DNA of 64,000 nt, from assembly GCA_963741305.1 (NCBI GenBank), contig CAVUHL010000003.1:3906001-3970000 (forward strand), given 5' to 3'. The notes under the pieces are model-generated. The model had not been told where the DNA came from and did not search any database. It saw nothing but the letters and a program-made list of their open reading frames with translations. Positions 49,170-57,003 of this stretch are shown here, in pieces. The DNA comes from DATMER01 sp963741305 (GTDB lineage: Bacteria > Acidobacteriota > Thermoanaerobaculia > Multivoradales > UBA5704). The translations under genes were made by a program, and so were the position numbers. Position 1 is the stretch's first letter. The number at the start of each line of letters is the position of its first letter.

Positions 49170-51467
49170 ATGACCTCCCGAACACTACCCCTCCGACTGC
49201 CGGCCGCCCTCCTTTTGGGCGCGCTGGCGCTCGCCGGTGGACTCTGCCTGGCGCGCCTCTGGCTGCCCGAGTGGCAGGGGACGGCCGTGCCGGACGAAGC
49301 CCGGTTCGTGTCGCAGTACCGCGAGCTCGCACGGAAGGCCGGCATCACGCTGGAGCCGGGGGAGCCCCGGGTCCAGCTCGCCACCCCTTCGAACGACGGC
49401 TTCCCCACGGACGACCGGTACACGGAGAGCGCCGCCGCGGAGCCCGGAGCGAGCCGGGAGGCCCGCGTCCGCCTGGCCCAGGAAGGGAGGCTCCCCGGCG
49501 ACCGCCAGACCAGGGAGCTGAGGATCGACGTGTCCCCGTTGGGACATCCGCGCTCGCTGCACTGGGCGACGCGCGGCCTGGGCCGCTTCTTCGCCCTGTC
49601 GACCGCGCCGGCCCCCGCCGAGCGCGTCCGGCTCCTGGTGGAGCTTTTGCTCTTCCCCGGCGAGTCGCTCGGCGAGCTCCGGGCCGTCATCATCGCCGGC
49701 AATGCGGGCTATCTGGCCGAGGTGCGGGGAAGCCAGCGGCCGGCGTACCTGCAGGCCTTGACGCAGCCCGGCGGCAGCGTCGACCTGAGCCGCCACCGCG
49801 GGACCTTCGCGGAGGGCCTCGAACGAGTCCGCCAGTTCCGCTTCATGGAGCTCATCTGGCGGAGCACGCCGTCGGTCCTCCGCTTCCTGGCAGTGGTGGG
49901 GCTCTTCCTGGCCCTCCTCGTCAAAGGGCGCATCGACGTGGTCAACGGCGCGATGCTGGCCGTGATCACCTTCCTGGCTTCCTTCCTGCCCGGACTGTGG
50001 GGGACCCCCACCACGGGCGAGATCGCCGGCTCCCTCCTCGGGGCGGGCGGCCAGGCCTTCTGGGTCTTCGTGATCTGGTCCGCGGGCGAGTCGTTCCTGC
50101 GCGCGGCCGACCCGAGCTTCACCACGAGCCTGGATTCGCTGCGCGCCGGGCGGCTCGGCCCCCGGGGCGGGCGCTCGCTGCTCTATGGCCTGTCGCTGGG
50201 AGCGGCCCTCGCCGGCTTCGAGCTGGCGATCCGGGCTGCGGCCACCGCGATCCCGGGCACGTGGCCCGAGTCGTTCAGCATCCGCCTGCCGGTTTTCAAC
50301 GCTACCTCGAACCCTTTCGGCCTGGGCATCTCGCTGGCCGGGGCGATCATCGTAGTGATCGCCGTGGTGCGGAGGATCGTGCCGAAGCGATGGGCTCTGG
50401 CTGCCGCCGTCCTGGTGAGCGCGCTCCTGCTCGGACCGCTCCGGATCCATCCGCTCCCCTTGGAGCTGATGGGCAACCTGATCGTGATCGGGCTGCTGGT
50501 GATGTTCGGGCGCTGGTTCGGCCTCACCACCCTCCTCATCGCGTCGGTGACTTCCTTCCTGCTGCCGGCCGCGGCCTTCTCGGCCTGGAACCCGGGATGG
50601 CTGCCCGTGACCCTGGCGGTGACGGCCGGCACCTCCGCCGCCCTGCTCGCGCTCGGGTTCGTCGGCCTGCGCCGTCCCGAGCAGGTGGAGATGGAGCGGC
50701 TCAAGCCGCCACCGTTCATCCGCCGCCTGGAAGAGGAGCGCCGGATCAAGTACGAAATGGACCTCCTGGCGCGCATGCAGGTGGGCCTCCTGCCCACACA
50801 TTTGCCTGAGGTCGAGGGTTGGGAGGTCGCGGCGCGCTCGCTGCTGGCCACCGAGGCGGGCGGCGACCTCTACGACTTCATCGAAGACGACGCGGGCCGC
50901 CTCTGGATTGCGGCGGGAGACGTGGCCGGCCACGGCTATTCCTGCGCGATCGTGCATGCCATGACCACGGCGGCCCTGGCCAGCCTGATCTCTTCCAAGA
51001 CTACGCCCGCCGAGGTGCTGCGGCAGGTGGACCGGGTGCTGCGGCGGGCCTCGCTCCGCAACTTCGCCAGCCTGGTCCTCCTCCGGCTCGACCCGAAGAC
51101 CGGCGAGGCCCTGCTGAGCAACGCCGGCCACCCCTACCCGCTCGCCATGTCCAACGGCGAGGTCTCCGAGATCGAGATCTCCGGCCTCCCCCTGGGCCAG
51201 GGCCCGGCGCGGGTCTACGAGGACGTCTCGGTCCAGATCCCCCTTGGTGGCGCCCTGGTCTTCTGCTCGGACGGGCTGTTCGAAGCGATCGACTGGAGCT
51301 CCAATCCCTACGGCTTCGATCGCCCGCAGGAGGTCCTGCGCACCCTGGAGGACCGCTCCGCGGCCGAGATCGTCGAGGCCCTGCTCCACGACTGGCAGAA
51401 GCACCTGCGCTCCGAAGAGCCGCCGGACGACACGACGGTCGTGGTGCTGAAGCGGGCGCACGCCTGA
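49170..51467 (+). CDS. Membrane PP2C/SpoIIE-type serine phosphatase
   Basis: 765 aa; ATG 49170, divergent from the phosphatase-superfamily gene. An N-terminal helix ('AALLLGALALAGGLCLARLW') is followed by an extracytoplasmic domain (about 30-220) and about eight helices (about 225-510). A linker ('RRLEEERRIKYEMDLLARMQ') leads to a SpoIIE/PP2C domain (about 545-765): 'GGDLYDFIEDDAGRLWIAAG', 'DVAGHGYSCAIVHAMTTAAL', 'LLSNAGHPYPLAMSNGEV', 'LVFCSDGLFEAIDW' and 'DDTTVVVLKR'. The metal-binding Asp residues are present. Such proteins act in partner-switching signalling, dephosphorylating anti-sigma-factor antagonists. No anti-sigma partner is encoded nearby. Confidence 0.9.
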   Translation: MTSRTLPLRLPAALLLGALALAGGLCLARLWLPEWQGTAVPDEARFVSQYRELARKAGITLEPGEPRVQLATPSNDGFPTDDRYTESAAAEPGASREARVRLAQEGRLPGDRQTRELRIDVSPLGHPRSLHWATRGLGRFFALSTAPAPAERVRLLVELLLFPGESLGELRAVIIAGNAGYLAEVRGSQRPAYLQALTQPGGSVDLSRHRGTFAEGLERVRQFRFMELIWRSTPSVLRFLAVVGLFLALLVKGRIDVVNGAMLAVITFLASFLPGLWGTPTTGEIAGSLLGAGGQAFWVFVIWSAGESFLRAADPSFTTSLDSLRAGRLGPRGGRSLLYGLSLGAALAGFELAIRAAATAIPGTWPESFSIRLPVFNATSNPFGLGISLAGAIIVVIAVVRRIVPKRWALAAAVLVSALLLGPLRIHPLPLELMGNLIVIGLLVMFGRWFGLTTLLIASVTSFLLPAAAFSAWNPGWLPVTLAVTAGTSAALLALGFVGLRRPEQVEMERLKPPPFIRRLEEERRIKYEMDLLARMQVGLLPTHLPEVEGWEVAARSLLATEAGGDLYDFIEDDAGRLWIAAGDVAGHGYSCAIVHAMTTAALASLISSKTTPAEVLRQVDRVLRRASLRNFASLVLLRLDPKTGEALLSNAGHPYPLAMSNGEVSEIEISGLPLGQGPARVYEDVSVQIPLGGALVFCSDGLFEAIDWSSNPYGFDRPQEVLRTLEDRSAAEIVEALLHDWQKHLRSEEPPDDTTVVVLKRAHA

Positions 51468-51551
51468 ATGCGCGCTTGAATGCGATAGTTTCCTTCCTGG
51501 TCCCACTACTGGAACGAACCGAGTCCGACTATTTCAACGAGGAGGAGCTGC

Positions 51552-52636
51552 ATGCCCCGCAAGCCGAACTTCATGATCGTCATCACGGACCAGCAGAGCG
51601 GCCATCCCTACTGGCCGGAGGCCTGGGAGGAGAAGAACCTGCCGGCGATGAGCTGGAGCCGGAGAGCGTGGTCCACTTCCTCCACACCTACGATTCCGAC
51701 AAGCCGTTCTGCCTGATCGTCTCGCTGGTCAACCCGCACGACGTGCTGGCCTATCCCGCCCTCTACCAAGCCGCGGGTTATGAGGACAAGAGCTTCTCGG
51801 ATCTGCCGATCGACCGGCCGCCGACTTGGAACGAGGACCTCTCCACCAAGCCGCGCGCCCAGGCCCAGTTCCGCACGTTGGCCAATGCGGGCAACTACCA
51901 GATCAGCGCCGACGAGGTCGACAAGCAGCTCGGCTACTGCCGCTTCTACGCCTACCTCTGCAAGCACATCGATCACCAGATCATGGAGGTGCTCAACGCG
52001 CTCAGGAAAACGAAGTACTTCGACGACACGGTCGTCGTGCGGATCAGCGATCACGGCGACATGGCCATGTCCCACGGCCTGCAGCGGCAGAAGATGTTCA
52101 ACATGTACGAGGAGACGCTGAACGTCCCCTTCGTGATCTCGAATCCGAAGCTGTTCAAAGATAGCCGCGGCTCGCGGACGGACTCGCTGGTGAGCCTGAT
52201 CGACCTGCTGCCCACGCTCGCCAACCTTGCCGGAGTGCCCGACATGGATCACTGGGTGTTCAAGGGGAAGGACCTCTCGCCGATCCTTTCCAATCCCAGG
52301 GCCGAGGTGCAGAACCACATCCACTTCACCTACGAGGACCTCTACTTCTTCGTCCCCGCCGCGAACCACATGCGGGCGGTCATCGAGAAGCGATGGAAGT
52401 ACGCGGTCTACTACGACATCTACGCCGACGCTCCGTTCGAGTACGAGATGTATGACCTGGCCGTCCCGCGGGACGTGCGGGAGGTAGAGAACCTCGGCAA
52501 TCCGAAGACAAACGTTTCAGAAGAGGTCAAGGCCGAGCGCGAGCGCCTGCACCAGAAGCTGATTCACATCATGGAGACGCTCGGCACCCTGCCGCACGAG
52601 GTCGAGTGGCCGAAGTACTGGGGGGAAAGGACGTAA
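51552..52636 (+). pseudogene. Sulfatase-family gene broken by an internal deletion and frameshift
   Basis: A good start (GAGGAG then ATG 51552) reads 'MPRKPNFMIVITDQQSGHPY', then 'EEKNLPAM', the usual sulfatase N-terminus with the metal-binding Asp. It then goes out of frame within about 10 codons and stops. In a different frame, from about 51655, the C-terminal two-thirds is intact: 'SVVHFLHTYDSDKPFCLIVS', 'DTVVVRISDHGDMAMSHGLQ', 'LVSLIDLLPTLANLAGVPD', to TAA 52636. The segment with the formylglycine motif (C/S-x-P-x-R), which normally follows the N-terminus, is missing. So it lacks its catalytic residue and is non-functional, unless the junction is an assembly error. It was probably a member of the ~500-residue sulfatase-like hydrolases. 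Confidence 0.8.
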
Positions 52637-52637
52637 T

Positions 52638-52729
52638 GTAGGGGCGGCCCTTGTGGCCGCCCTCCGGAAGGGCACCCACAAGGGGTGCCCCTACAGGGAA
52701 TCCATCTTTTCCGACGTGACAGGGTACTA
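52638..52729. repeat. Interspersed TAG-stop-associated element, copy 2
   Basis: This is a near-identical copy of the element at 18424. It starts one base after the pseudogene TAA and ends in the TAG stop (minus strand) of the AAA gene, so it fills the entire convergent gap. GGCACCC and GGGTGCC arms form a hairpin and could act as a terminator. Confidence 0.88.
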
Positions 52730-54484
52730 CGACAATCTGAGGTCCTTCTTGATCTCCGAGATCATTGCCTGGATGTCGCCGCGGTCCAGGTTGCGGTAGC
52801 GCTCGGGAAGCAGCTCGCGGCTGGTGCACTCCAGCACGGCGCAGAGGATCTGCATCTGGCGCTCGCGGGTGTTGGACGATGGAAGGAAGTCTTCGAAAGC
52901 TTTCTTGAGGTGCTCGGCCGCAACCTCGGGCGCCTCCGCGGCCTCGGCTTCCAGCACGGCGCGCACCAGCACTGATTCCAGATCCGATCCCGAGAGGCCC
53001 AGGAGGAACTCGTCCGCGGCGACTTCCGATACCTTGGTGACGGCGGTCTTGATCCCGAGCTTCTTGAGCATCACCCGGTAGATCTCGTCGTACTCCTCCA
53101 CCGTCTCGGGGTAGAAGAGAGGGATGTGCTCCTCGGCCCGGCCCTGGCGCTTCAAATCGATGGGCAGCAGGTCAGGACGCGAAGTGATCAGGAACCAGAG
53201 GATCCTGCCGCGGTAGCGGGTGTCCCCCATGAAGGTCGCAATCTGGGCGAAGACGCGGTTCTGGGTGCCCGAATCGCCCGACTGCTCGCGGTTGCCGAGC
53301 GCCGCGTCCGCCTCGTCGATTACCACCCCGACCGGGGTCAGCGCGGCGAGGATCTTCAGGATGCGCTCCAGGTTCGCCTCGGTCTCGCCCACCCACATCG
53401 AGCGGAAGTTCTTGAGCTTCACGCAGGGGAAGCCGATCTCGTTCGAGAAGCACTCCACCAGGAACGACTTGGCGCTCCCCACCGGGCCGCAGATCAGGTA
53501 GCCCATGGGCACGGCCGCGGGGTTGCCCCGGGCGATGGCGCGGGCGGCGCGGCGCAGGCGGTCCTTGACCGCGGGCATGCCCGCCACCATGGAGAGGTCG
53601 TACTTGGGCTCCAGGTACTCCAGCAGGCCGAGCCCCTCGGTCTCGATGACTTCTTTCTTGACTCCCCGCACGCGCTCGCGGGTCAGGATCTCGTTGTTGG
53701 CGTCGGCGCCGTCGAGCATCTGCCCAAGCTGGACACGGGTCATGCCCGCGGTGAGCTCGGCCAGGCGGCCCGGGGGCAGCTCCGACATCTTCCCGTACCA
53801 CTCGGGCGCGCGGACCGCTTCCAGGTATCCCAGCCGCTCCACCTGCGTGGGCCGCACGATCTCGACCTCGCGCGTGGCGTGCGAGCGCAGCAGCTTGGGA
53901 TCGAGGTCGGCCAGGGTCTCGGTCACCATCACGATGACGATGTTCTTGGCCAGCAGCACGGGGTCCTGCGACCACTTCCGCAGGTAGACGAGGACGGCGC
54001 GGTCCTCGGGACCGCGGTTCGACACGTCGGCGGCCGGGACCACCGTTTCCGCGAAAGGGAGCATCAGCACCACCGGCCGGGCGGGCGACTGCGACGCGCA
54101 GTGCCGGAAGTAGGAGTCCAGCAGAGCGAAGCAGTTGGCCGCGTCACGCGGCAGGCGGTCGGCCCAGGTGGTGCCATGGACCGCGTCGTAACCCCGCAGC
54201 CGCTCCTCGAAGTGCGATCGCGCCGTGGGCGTGGCAAAGCCGAGCCCCTCGGCGCGGTTGTAGGTCAGTATCGACTGCCAGCCCCCGAAGAGCTGCGAGA
54301 CGAGGAACTCCTCCAGCGACAGGAAGCGGAAGCCGGCGGAGCTGCGCAGCGGCACCAGGTCGGAGGGCACGCCGTGGATCACGAACGTGTTCGCCTGCTT
54401 GGCCCGGATGGCGCGGGCCAGGTCCGCGCCCCAGGGGGGAAGCGATTCGAGGAAAGCAGCGGGAGTGGGTGCGGCAGTCGTCAT
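52727..54484 (-). CDS. AAA+ ATPase of a PspA operon
   Basis: 585 aa from ATG 54484; the frame stays open upstream across PspA but with unrelated sequence. The N-terminal half (to about 290) has no recognised domain. The AAA module has an unusual P-loop, 'GPVGSAKSFLVECFSNEIGF' (GxxxxAKS instead of GK, near residue 335), then 'SMWVGETEANLERILKIL', Walker B 'VGVVIDEADAAL' near 385, and 'ILWFLITSRPDLLPIDLKRQ', with Arg residues for the finger. It lies 8 bp downstream of pspA. A remodelling role with PspA at the membrane is likely from context. The C-terminus has a helical lid and a tail reading 'GDIQAMISEIKKDLRLS'. Confidence 0.85.
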   Translation of the reverse strand: MTTAAPTPAAFLESLPPWGADLARAIRAKQANTFVIHGVPSDLVPLRSSAGFRFLSLEEFLVSQLFGGWQSILTYNRAEGLGFATPTARSHFEERLRGYDAVHGTTWADRLPRDAANCFALLDSYFRHCASQSPARPVVLMLPFAETVVPAADVSNRGPEDRAVLVYLRKWSQDPVLLAKNIVIVMVTETLADLDPKLLRSHATREVEIVRPTQVERLGYLEAVRAPEWYGKMSELPPGRLAELTAGMTRVQLGQMLDGADANNEILTRERVRGVKKEVIETEGLGLLEYLEPKYDLSMVAGMPAVKDRLRRAARAIARGNPAAVPMGYLICGPVGSAKSFLVECFSNEIGFPCVKLKNFRSMWVGETEANLERILKILAALTPVGVVIDEADAALGNREQSGDSGTQNRVFAQIATFMGDTRYRGRILWFLITSRPDLLPIDLKRQGRAEEHIPLFYPETVEEYDEIYRVMLKKLGIKTAVTKVSEVAADEFLLGLSGSDLESVLVRAVLEAEAAEAPEVAAEHLKKAFEDFLPSSNTRERQMQILCAVLECTSRELLPERYRNLDRGDIQAMISEIKKDLRLS

Positions 54485-54492
54485 CCTGCTTT

Positions 54493-55260
54493 TTACGCTC
54501 CCCCGGTCTTCTGCGGAGTGGCCTGCGGGGTCGACTGCGCCGTCGACTCGGTCGGGAACGGCGCGGCCTCGCGCACGGCGTCGGGCTTCTTCAGGCCCAT
54601 TTCCACCTCGAACTCCGAGAGGATGCTCTGGGCCTGGAGCTGGCGCGCCTTGCGCTCGGTCTTGATGCGGTCCACGTCGAGGCCGCCGGTGGCCACCTCG
54701 ACCGCGGCCTTGGACTCGGCGACGCGCTGCTTGATCTCGTCGAGGTACTTGTCGGCGGTCGAGGCCGTGCCGTAGGTGTCCAGCTCGGCGAGCGCGCTGG
54801 CGGCGTTCTTGAGCACCGCGGCCTTCTTCGACTCCTGGATGGCCTTGCGGCTCGTCTCGATCTTGGTGCGCAGCTTGCCCTTGATGTCCTCGACGGTGAT
54901 CTGGGCGTTCTCGAAGGCGTTCTGAGACGCCATGATCTGCTCGCGGGTGGCGGTCAGCTCCTGGCGGACCTGCTGCAGCGTGGAGGCGTCGTCCTCGGCG
55001 ATGCGGCGGGTCTCCGGGCTCCCCTCCTTGAGGGCGGCCTGGATGGAGCCGACGAGCTGCCTCTCCTTCTGCTCCAGCTCGCCGCGCTCCTGCTCCAGCC
55101 GGATCACGGTGGCGCGGGTGGTGACGAGGATCTGGTTCAGCTTCGGCAAGGTGTTGCGCATCTCCTCGATGGACTCCTGGAGCATGACCTCCGGATCCTC
55201 GGCGAAGGAGATGAAGTAGCCGATCCAGGACTTGAAGACACGGGCAATGCGGTCGAACAT
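54493..55260 (-). CDS. pspA: PspA/IM30 family protein
   Basis: 255 aa; ATG 55260 after GGAGAG. The N-terminal amphipathic helix 'MFDRIARVFKSWIGYFISFA' and 'DPEVMLQESIEEMRNTLPKL' are diagnostic of PspA/IM30. A long coiled-coil hairpin follows, then 'KPDAVREAAPF' and a Gln/Thr-rich tail. Family members are ESCRT-III-like, polymerise on damaged membranes and preserve the proton gradient. The operon companions here, a helical protein upstream and an AAA ATPase downstream, parallel ESCRT-III with a Vps4-like ATPase, though the AAA sequence is not Vps4. Confidence 0.92.
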   Translation of the reverse strand: MFDRIARVFKSWIGYFISFAEDPEVMLQESIEEMRNTLPKLNQILVTTRATVIRLEQERGELEQKERQLVGSIQAALKEGSPETRRIAEDDASTLQQVRQELTATREQIMASQNAFENAQITVEDIKGKLRTKIETSRKAIQESKKAAVLKNAASALAELDTYGTASTADKYLDEIKQRVAESKAAVEVATGGLDVDRIKTERKARQLQAQSILSEFEVEMGLKKPDAVREAAPFPTESTAQSTPQATPQKTGGA

Positions 55261-55275
55261 GGCTCTCTCCTTGGA

Positions 55276-56094
55276 CTAGGCCTGAGTCTCGGGCCCGGCG
55301 GCCGGAGCGGGCGCGGGGGGCCCTGGCTTGGAGGACGACGCGGCCTCCCCCGTGGTGATCGGGTTGGTTTCGACGAACGGGGAAACGGCTTCGAAGAGCC
55401 TGCGCTCCTCGGCCTTCTTGGTGAGCTGCCACGTGGCCAGGCGGACCTCCTCGTCCTCCAGGGCGCGGCGGTTGGCATCCATGGCTTCGCGGTTCTTCCG
55501 GACGAGCTCGTCGATCTCGGCTTGGAGCCGGGCGTTCTCCTTCTCCTTCTCCTCCGAGCGCGCCTTGAGCTTGGTGCGCAGGAAGTCCTCGAAGCGGTCG
55601 AGGGCCTGATCGCGGCGGACCGCGTCCTGGACGATGTCCGTGATGGGCACGGGGCCCGTGGGATTCATGCGCAGGAAGCCGGTGAGCGCCGCGGCCTTGG
55701 CCCGCGAGTCGAGGTTGGCAAAGTCGGACGACGAGAGGATCTCCAGCACCTTGTGCGCCGTGTAGCCGTGCGCCGGGTCCTGGATGCCCGCGGCCTTGTA
55801 GATCATCGCGAAGTCGGGGATGTCCATGCCGGCGATTTCTCCCACGTTGCCGGTACCGCCCTCGGCCCCGGGCGCTCCCCCTGCCGGCTTCGATGCGGCC
55901 TCGAAGGCCTTGTCGTCGATCTCCGGCGGCGGCTCGAGGGTACCCAGGAGCTCCCGGATGTCGGTCGGCCGGCCGAGCGGCGAGGGCGCGGAGCCCCCTG
56001 ACGGACCTCCGGACGGAGAAGACGAGCCGAGCGTCATCTCCTCGGGCGTGATCTCCACGATCTTCATCTTGCTGAGGACTTCTCTGAGGCCCAT
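55276..56094 (-). CDS. Coiled-coil protein of the PspA operon, unknown function
   Basis: 272 aa; ATG 56094. The N-terminal 90 residues are Pro/Gly/Ser-rich and disordered. A helical domain begins near 'IPDFAMIYKAAGIQDPAHGY' and contains 'KVLEILSSSDFANLDSRAKA' and 'AALTGFLRMNPTGPVPITDI'. Residues about 165-225 are a strongly charged coiled coil ('SEEKEKENARLQAEIDELVR'). The C-terminus is Pro/Ala-rich. It sits 15 bp before pspA. I do not recognise the family; it may link PspA and the ATPase or act as a regulator. Confidence 0.8.
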   Translation of the reverse strand: MGLREVLSKMKIVEITPEEMTLGSSSPSGGPSGGSAPSPLGRPTDIRELLGTLEPPPEIDDKAFEAASKPAGGAPGAEGGTGNVGEIAGMDIPDFAMIYKAAGIQDPAHGYTAHKVLEILSSSDFANLDSRAKAAALTGFLRMNPTGPVPITDIVQDAVRRDQALDRFEDFLRTKLKARSEEKEKENARLQAEIDELVRKNREAMDANRRALEDEEVRLATWQLTKKAEERRLFEAVSPFVETNPITTGEAASSSKPGPPAPAPAAGPETQA

Positions 56095-56164
56095 GGTCGC
56101 TCCTACGAGCTAGAAGACAGAAGGTTTTACGGCCCGGAAAGCGTATGGCCCGGGAGGGGGGGTG

Positions 56165-56377
56165 TCAAGGATGTGCCCACCTGCGGCGCGGAAAGCGCCG
56201 GAGGTTGGTGAGGGGCACGAGCATCCCGGCGAGCGGATTGAGCTCGGCCATCTCCCGGTGGCTGAGCGTGCGGATGCGGCGCACCGTCCGCGGCATCCGC
56301 GCCGTGGCCGGGTCGCAACCACGCTCGAGATAGACGGAGAGGATCCAGCAACCCAGGGTACGGCGTGCCGCGCTCAT
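56165..56377 (-). CDS. Small basic protein with likely leaderless promoter
   Basis: 70 aa from ATG 56377 ('MSAARRTLGCWILSVYLERG', ending near 'RRRWAHP'). It is rich in Arg and has one Cys. No ribosome-binding site precedes the ATG, but TACAAT lies 6 bases upstream, matching the leaderless arrangement of other genes here. A 69-bp decayed copy of its 5' end, with ACG in place of ATG, lies at 59525-59593. No function is assigned. It may be a real small gene or a repeat with coding appearance. Confidence 0.4.
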   Translation of the reverse strand: MSAARRTLGCWILSVYLERGCDPATARMPRTVRRIRTLSHREMAELNPLAGMLVPLTNLRRFPRRRWAHP

Positions 56378-56389
56378 GGGGGGATTGTA
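56322..56389. repeat. Repeat A: 5' end and promoter of the small basic gene
   Basis: 68 bp from CGCTCGAGATAGACGGAGAG through the ATG to TACAAT (minus strand). About 85% is shared with 59525-59593, including the run CCAGCAACCCAGGGTACGGC. Confidence 0.75.
56384..56389 (-). promoter_or_regulatory. Candidate -10 box (TACAAT) for a leaderless transcript
   Basis: TACAAT on the minus strand is 6 bases before the ATG at 56377; there is no ribosome-binding site. Confidence 0.4.
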
Positions 56390-56514
56390 GCAGCGGCCCG
56401 CAAACCGGATGTTCGGCAAAAAAAGATTTGAGAACTTTCGAGGGTGGGTCGTCCATTCGGGCAGGACATCAACAAATCCGCCGAGCGCGGATAAAACCCT
56501 TGGAGGGATGTGAC

Positions 56515-56871
56515 ATGGTTACTGAGCTCCCACCGCCCCCTGCCCCTCTCGTCGAACGACTCGAAGCCTCGTTCCCTTCTCCCTACGAGCACCTGTGGGC
56601 CAGCGAGGGTGAAAACCCTCTGGAGGCTGTGCCGGTGGAGCCGGAAGAACCGGTCCGCCTGGCGTTCGGCAAGTCCGCGATGACCAACCCGATCAAGCTC
56701 CTCCTCGACCGCCTGGGCTTCTTCCTCCGCCCGCTGTTCGGGGAGATCCGGGGCGGCGACGTGAGCCCGATACCGGTGATGGAGCACAATGGGCTCGGCA
56801 ACGGGTCCCCAGGCCCGGTGCCCCCGGGAGACCCGATCCCGGTGGATGGCGGCGGCAGGCCGGGAGGCTAG
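56515..56871 (+). CDS. Small protein with Pro/Gly tail, unknown function
   Basis: 118 aa; ATG 56515 follows TTGGAGGGATG. The N-terminus is Pro-rich ('MVTELPPPPAPLVERLEASF'); the middle holds 'AMTNPIKLLLDRLGFFLRPL', an amphipathic helix; the end is 'SPGPVPPGDPIPVDGGGRP'. The tail (GP-PGD-IPV-GG) resembles the C-terminus of the protease at 59924, and the two genes share the leader sequence TTGGAGGGATG. Both lie beside winged-helix kinase genes. No family is known to me. It may be a substrate, regulator or exported companion of such a kinase system. Confidence 0.65.
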   Translation: MVTELPPPPAPLVERLEASFPSPYEHLWASEGENPLEAVPVEPEEPVRLAFGKSAMTNPIKLLLDRLGFFLRPLFGEIRGGDVSPIPVMEHNGLGNGSPGPVPPGDPIPVDGGGRPGG

Positions 56872-57003
56872 TACCTCGTCACACTCCGAGTAACGGATAG
56901 CGTTCACGTAGGGGCGGCCCTTGTGGCCGCCCTCCGGAAGGGCACCGACAAGGGGTGCCACTACAGAGGGATGATCCATCTTTTCCGGCGTGACAGGGCT
57001 CTA
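56869..57003. repeat. TAG-stop-associated element, copy 3, with inverted ends
   Basis: The core from GTAGGGGCGGCCCTTGTGG (56908) ends in the TAG stop (57003-57001) of the kinase on the minus strand. On the other side the plus-strand gene at 56515 also ends in TAG, followed by TACCTCGTCACACTCCG, resembling the element's other end (TAGTACCCTGTCACG) in inverted orientation. So stop codons of two convergent genes sit at both tips. Confidence 0.8.

Noticed and set aside
50819..52636. 605-aa protein joining phosphatase shadow sequence to the sulfatase C-terminus
   Set aside because: The first 210 codons are an off-frame shadow of the SpoIIE gene; only the sulfatase part is real.
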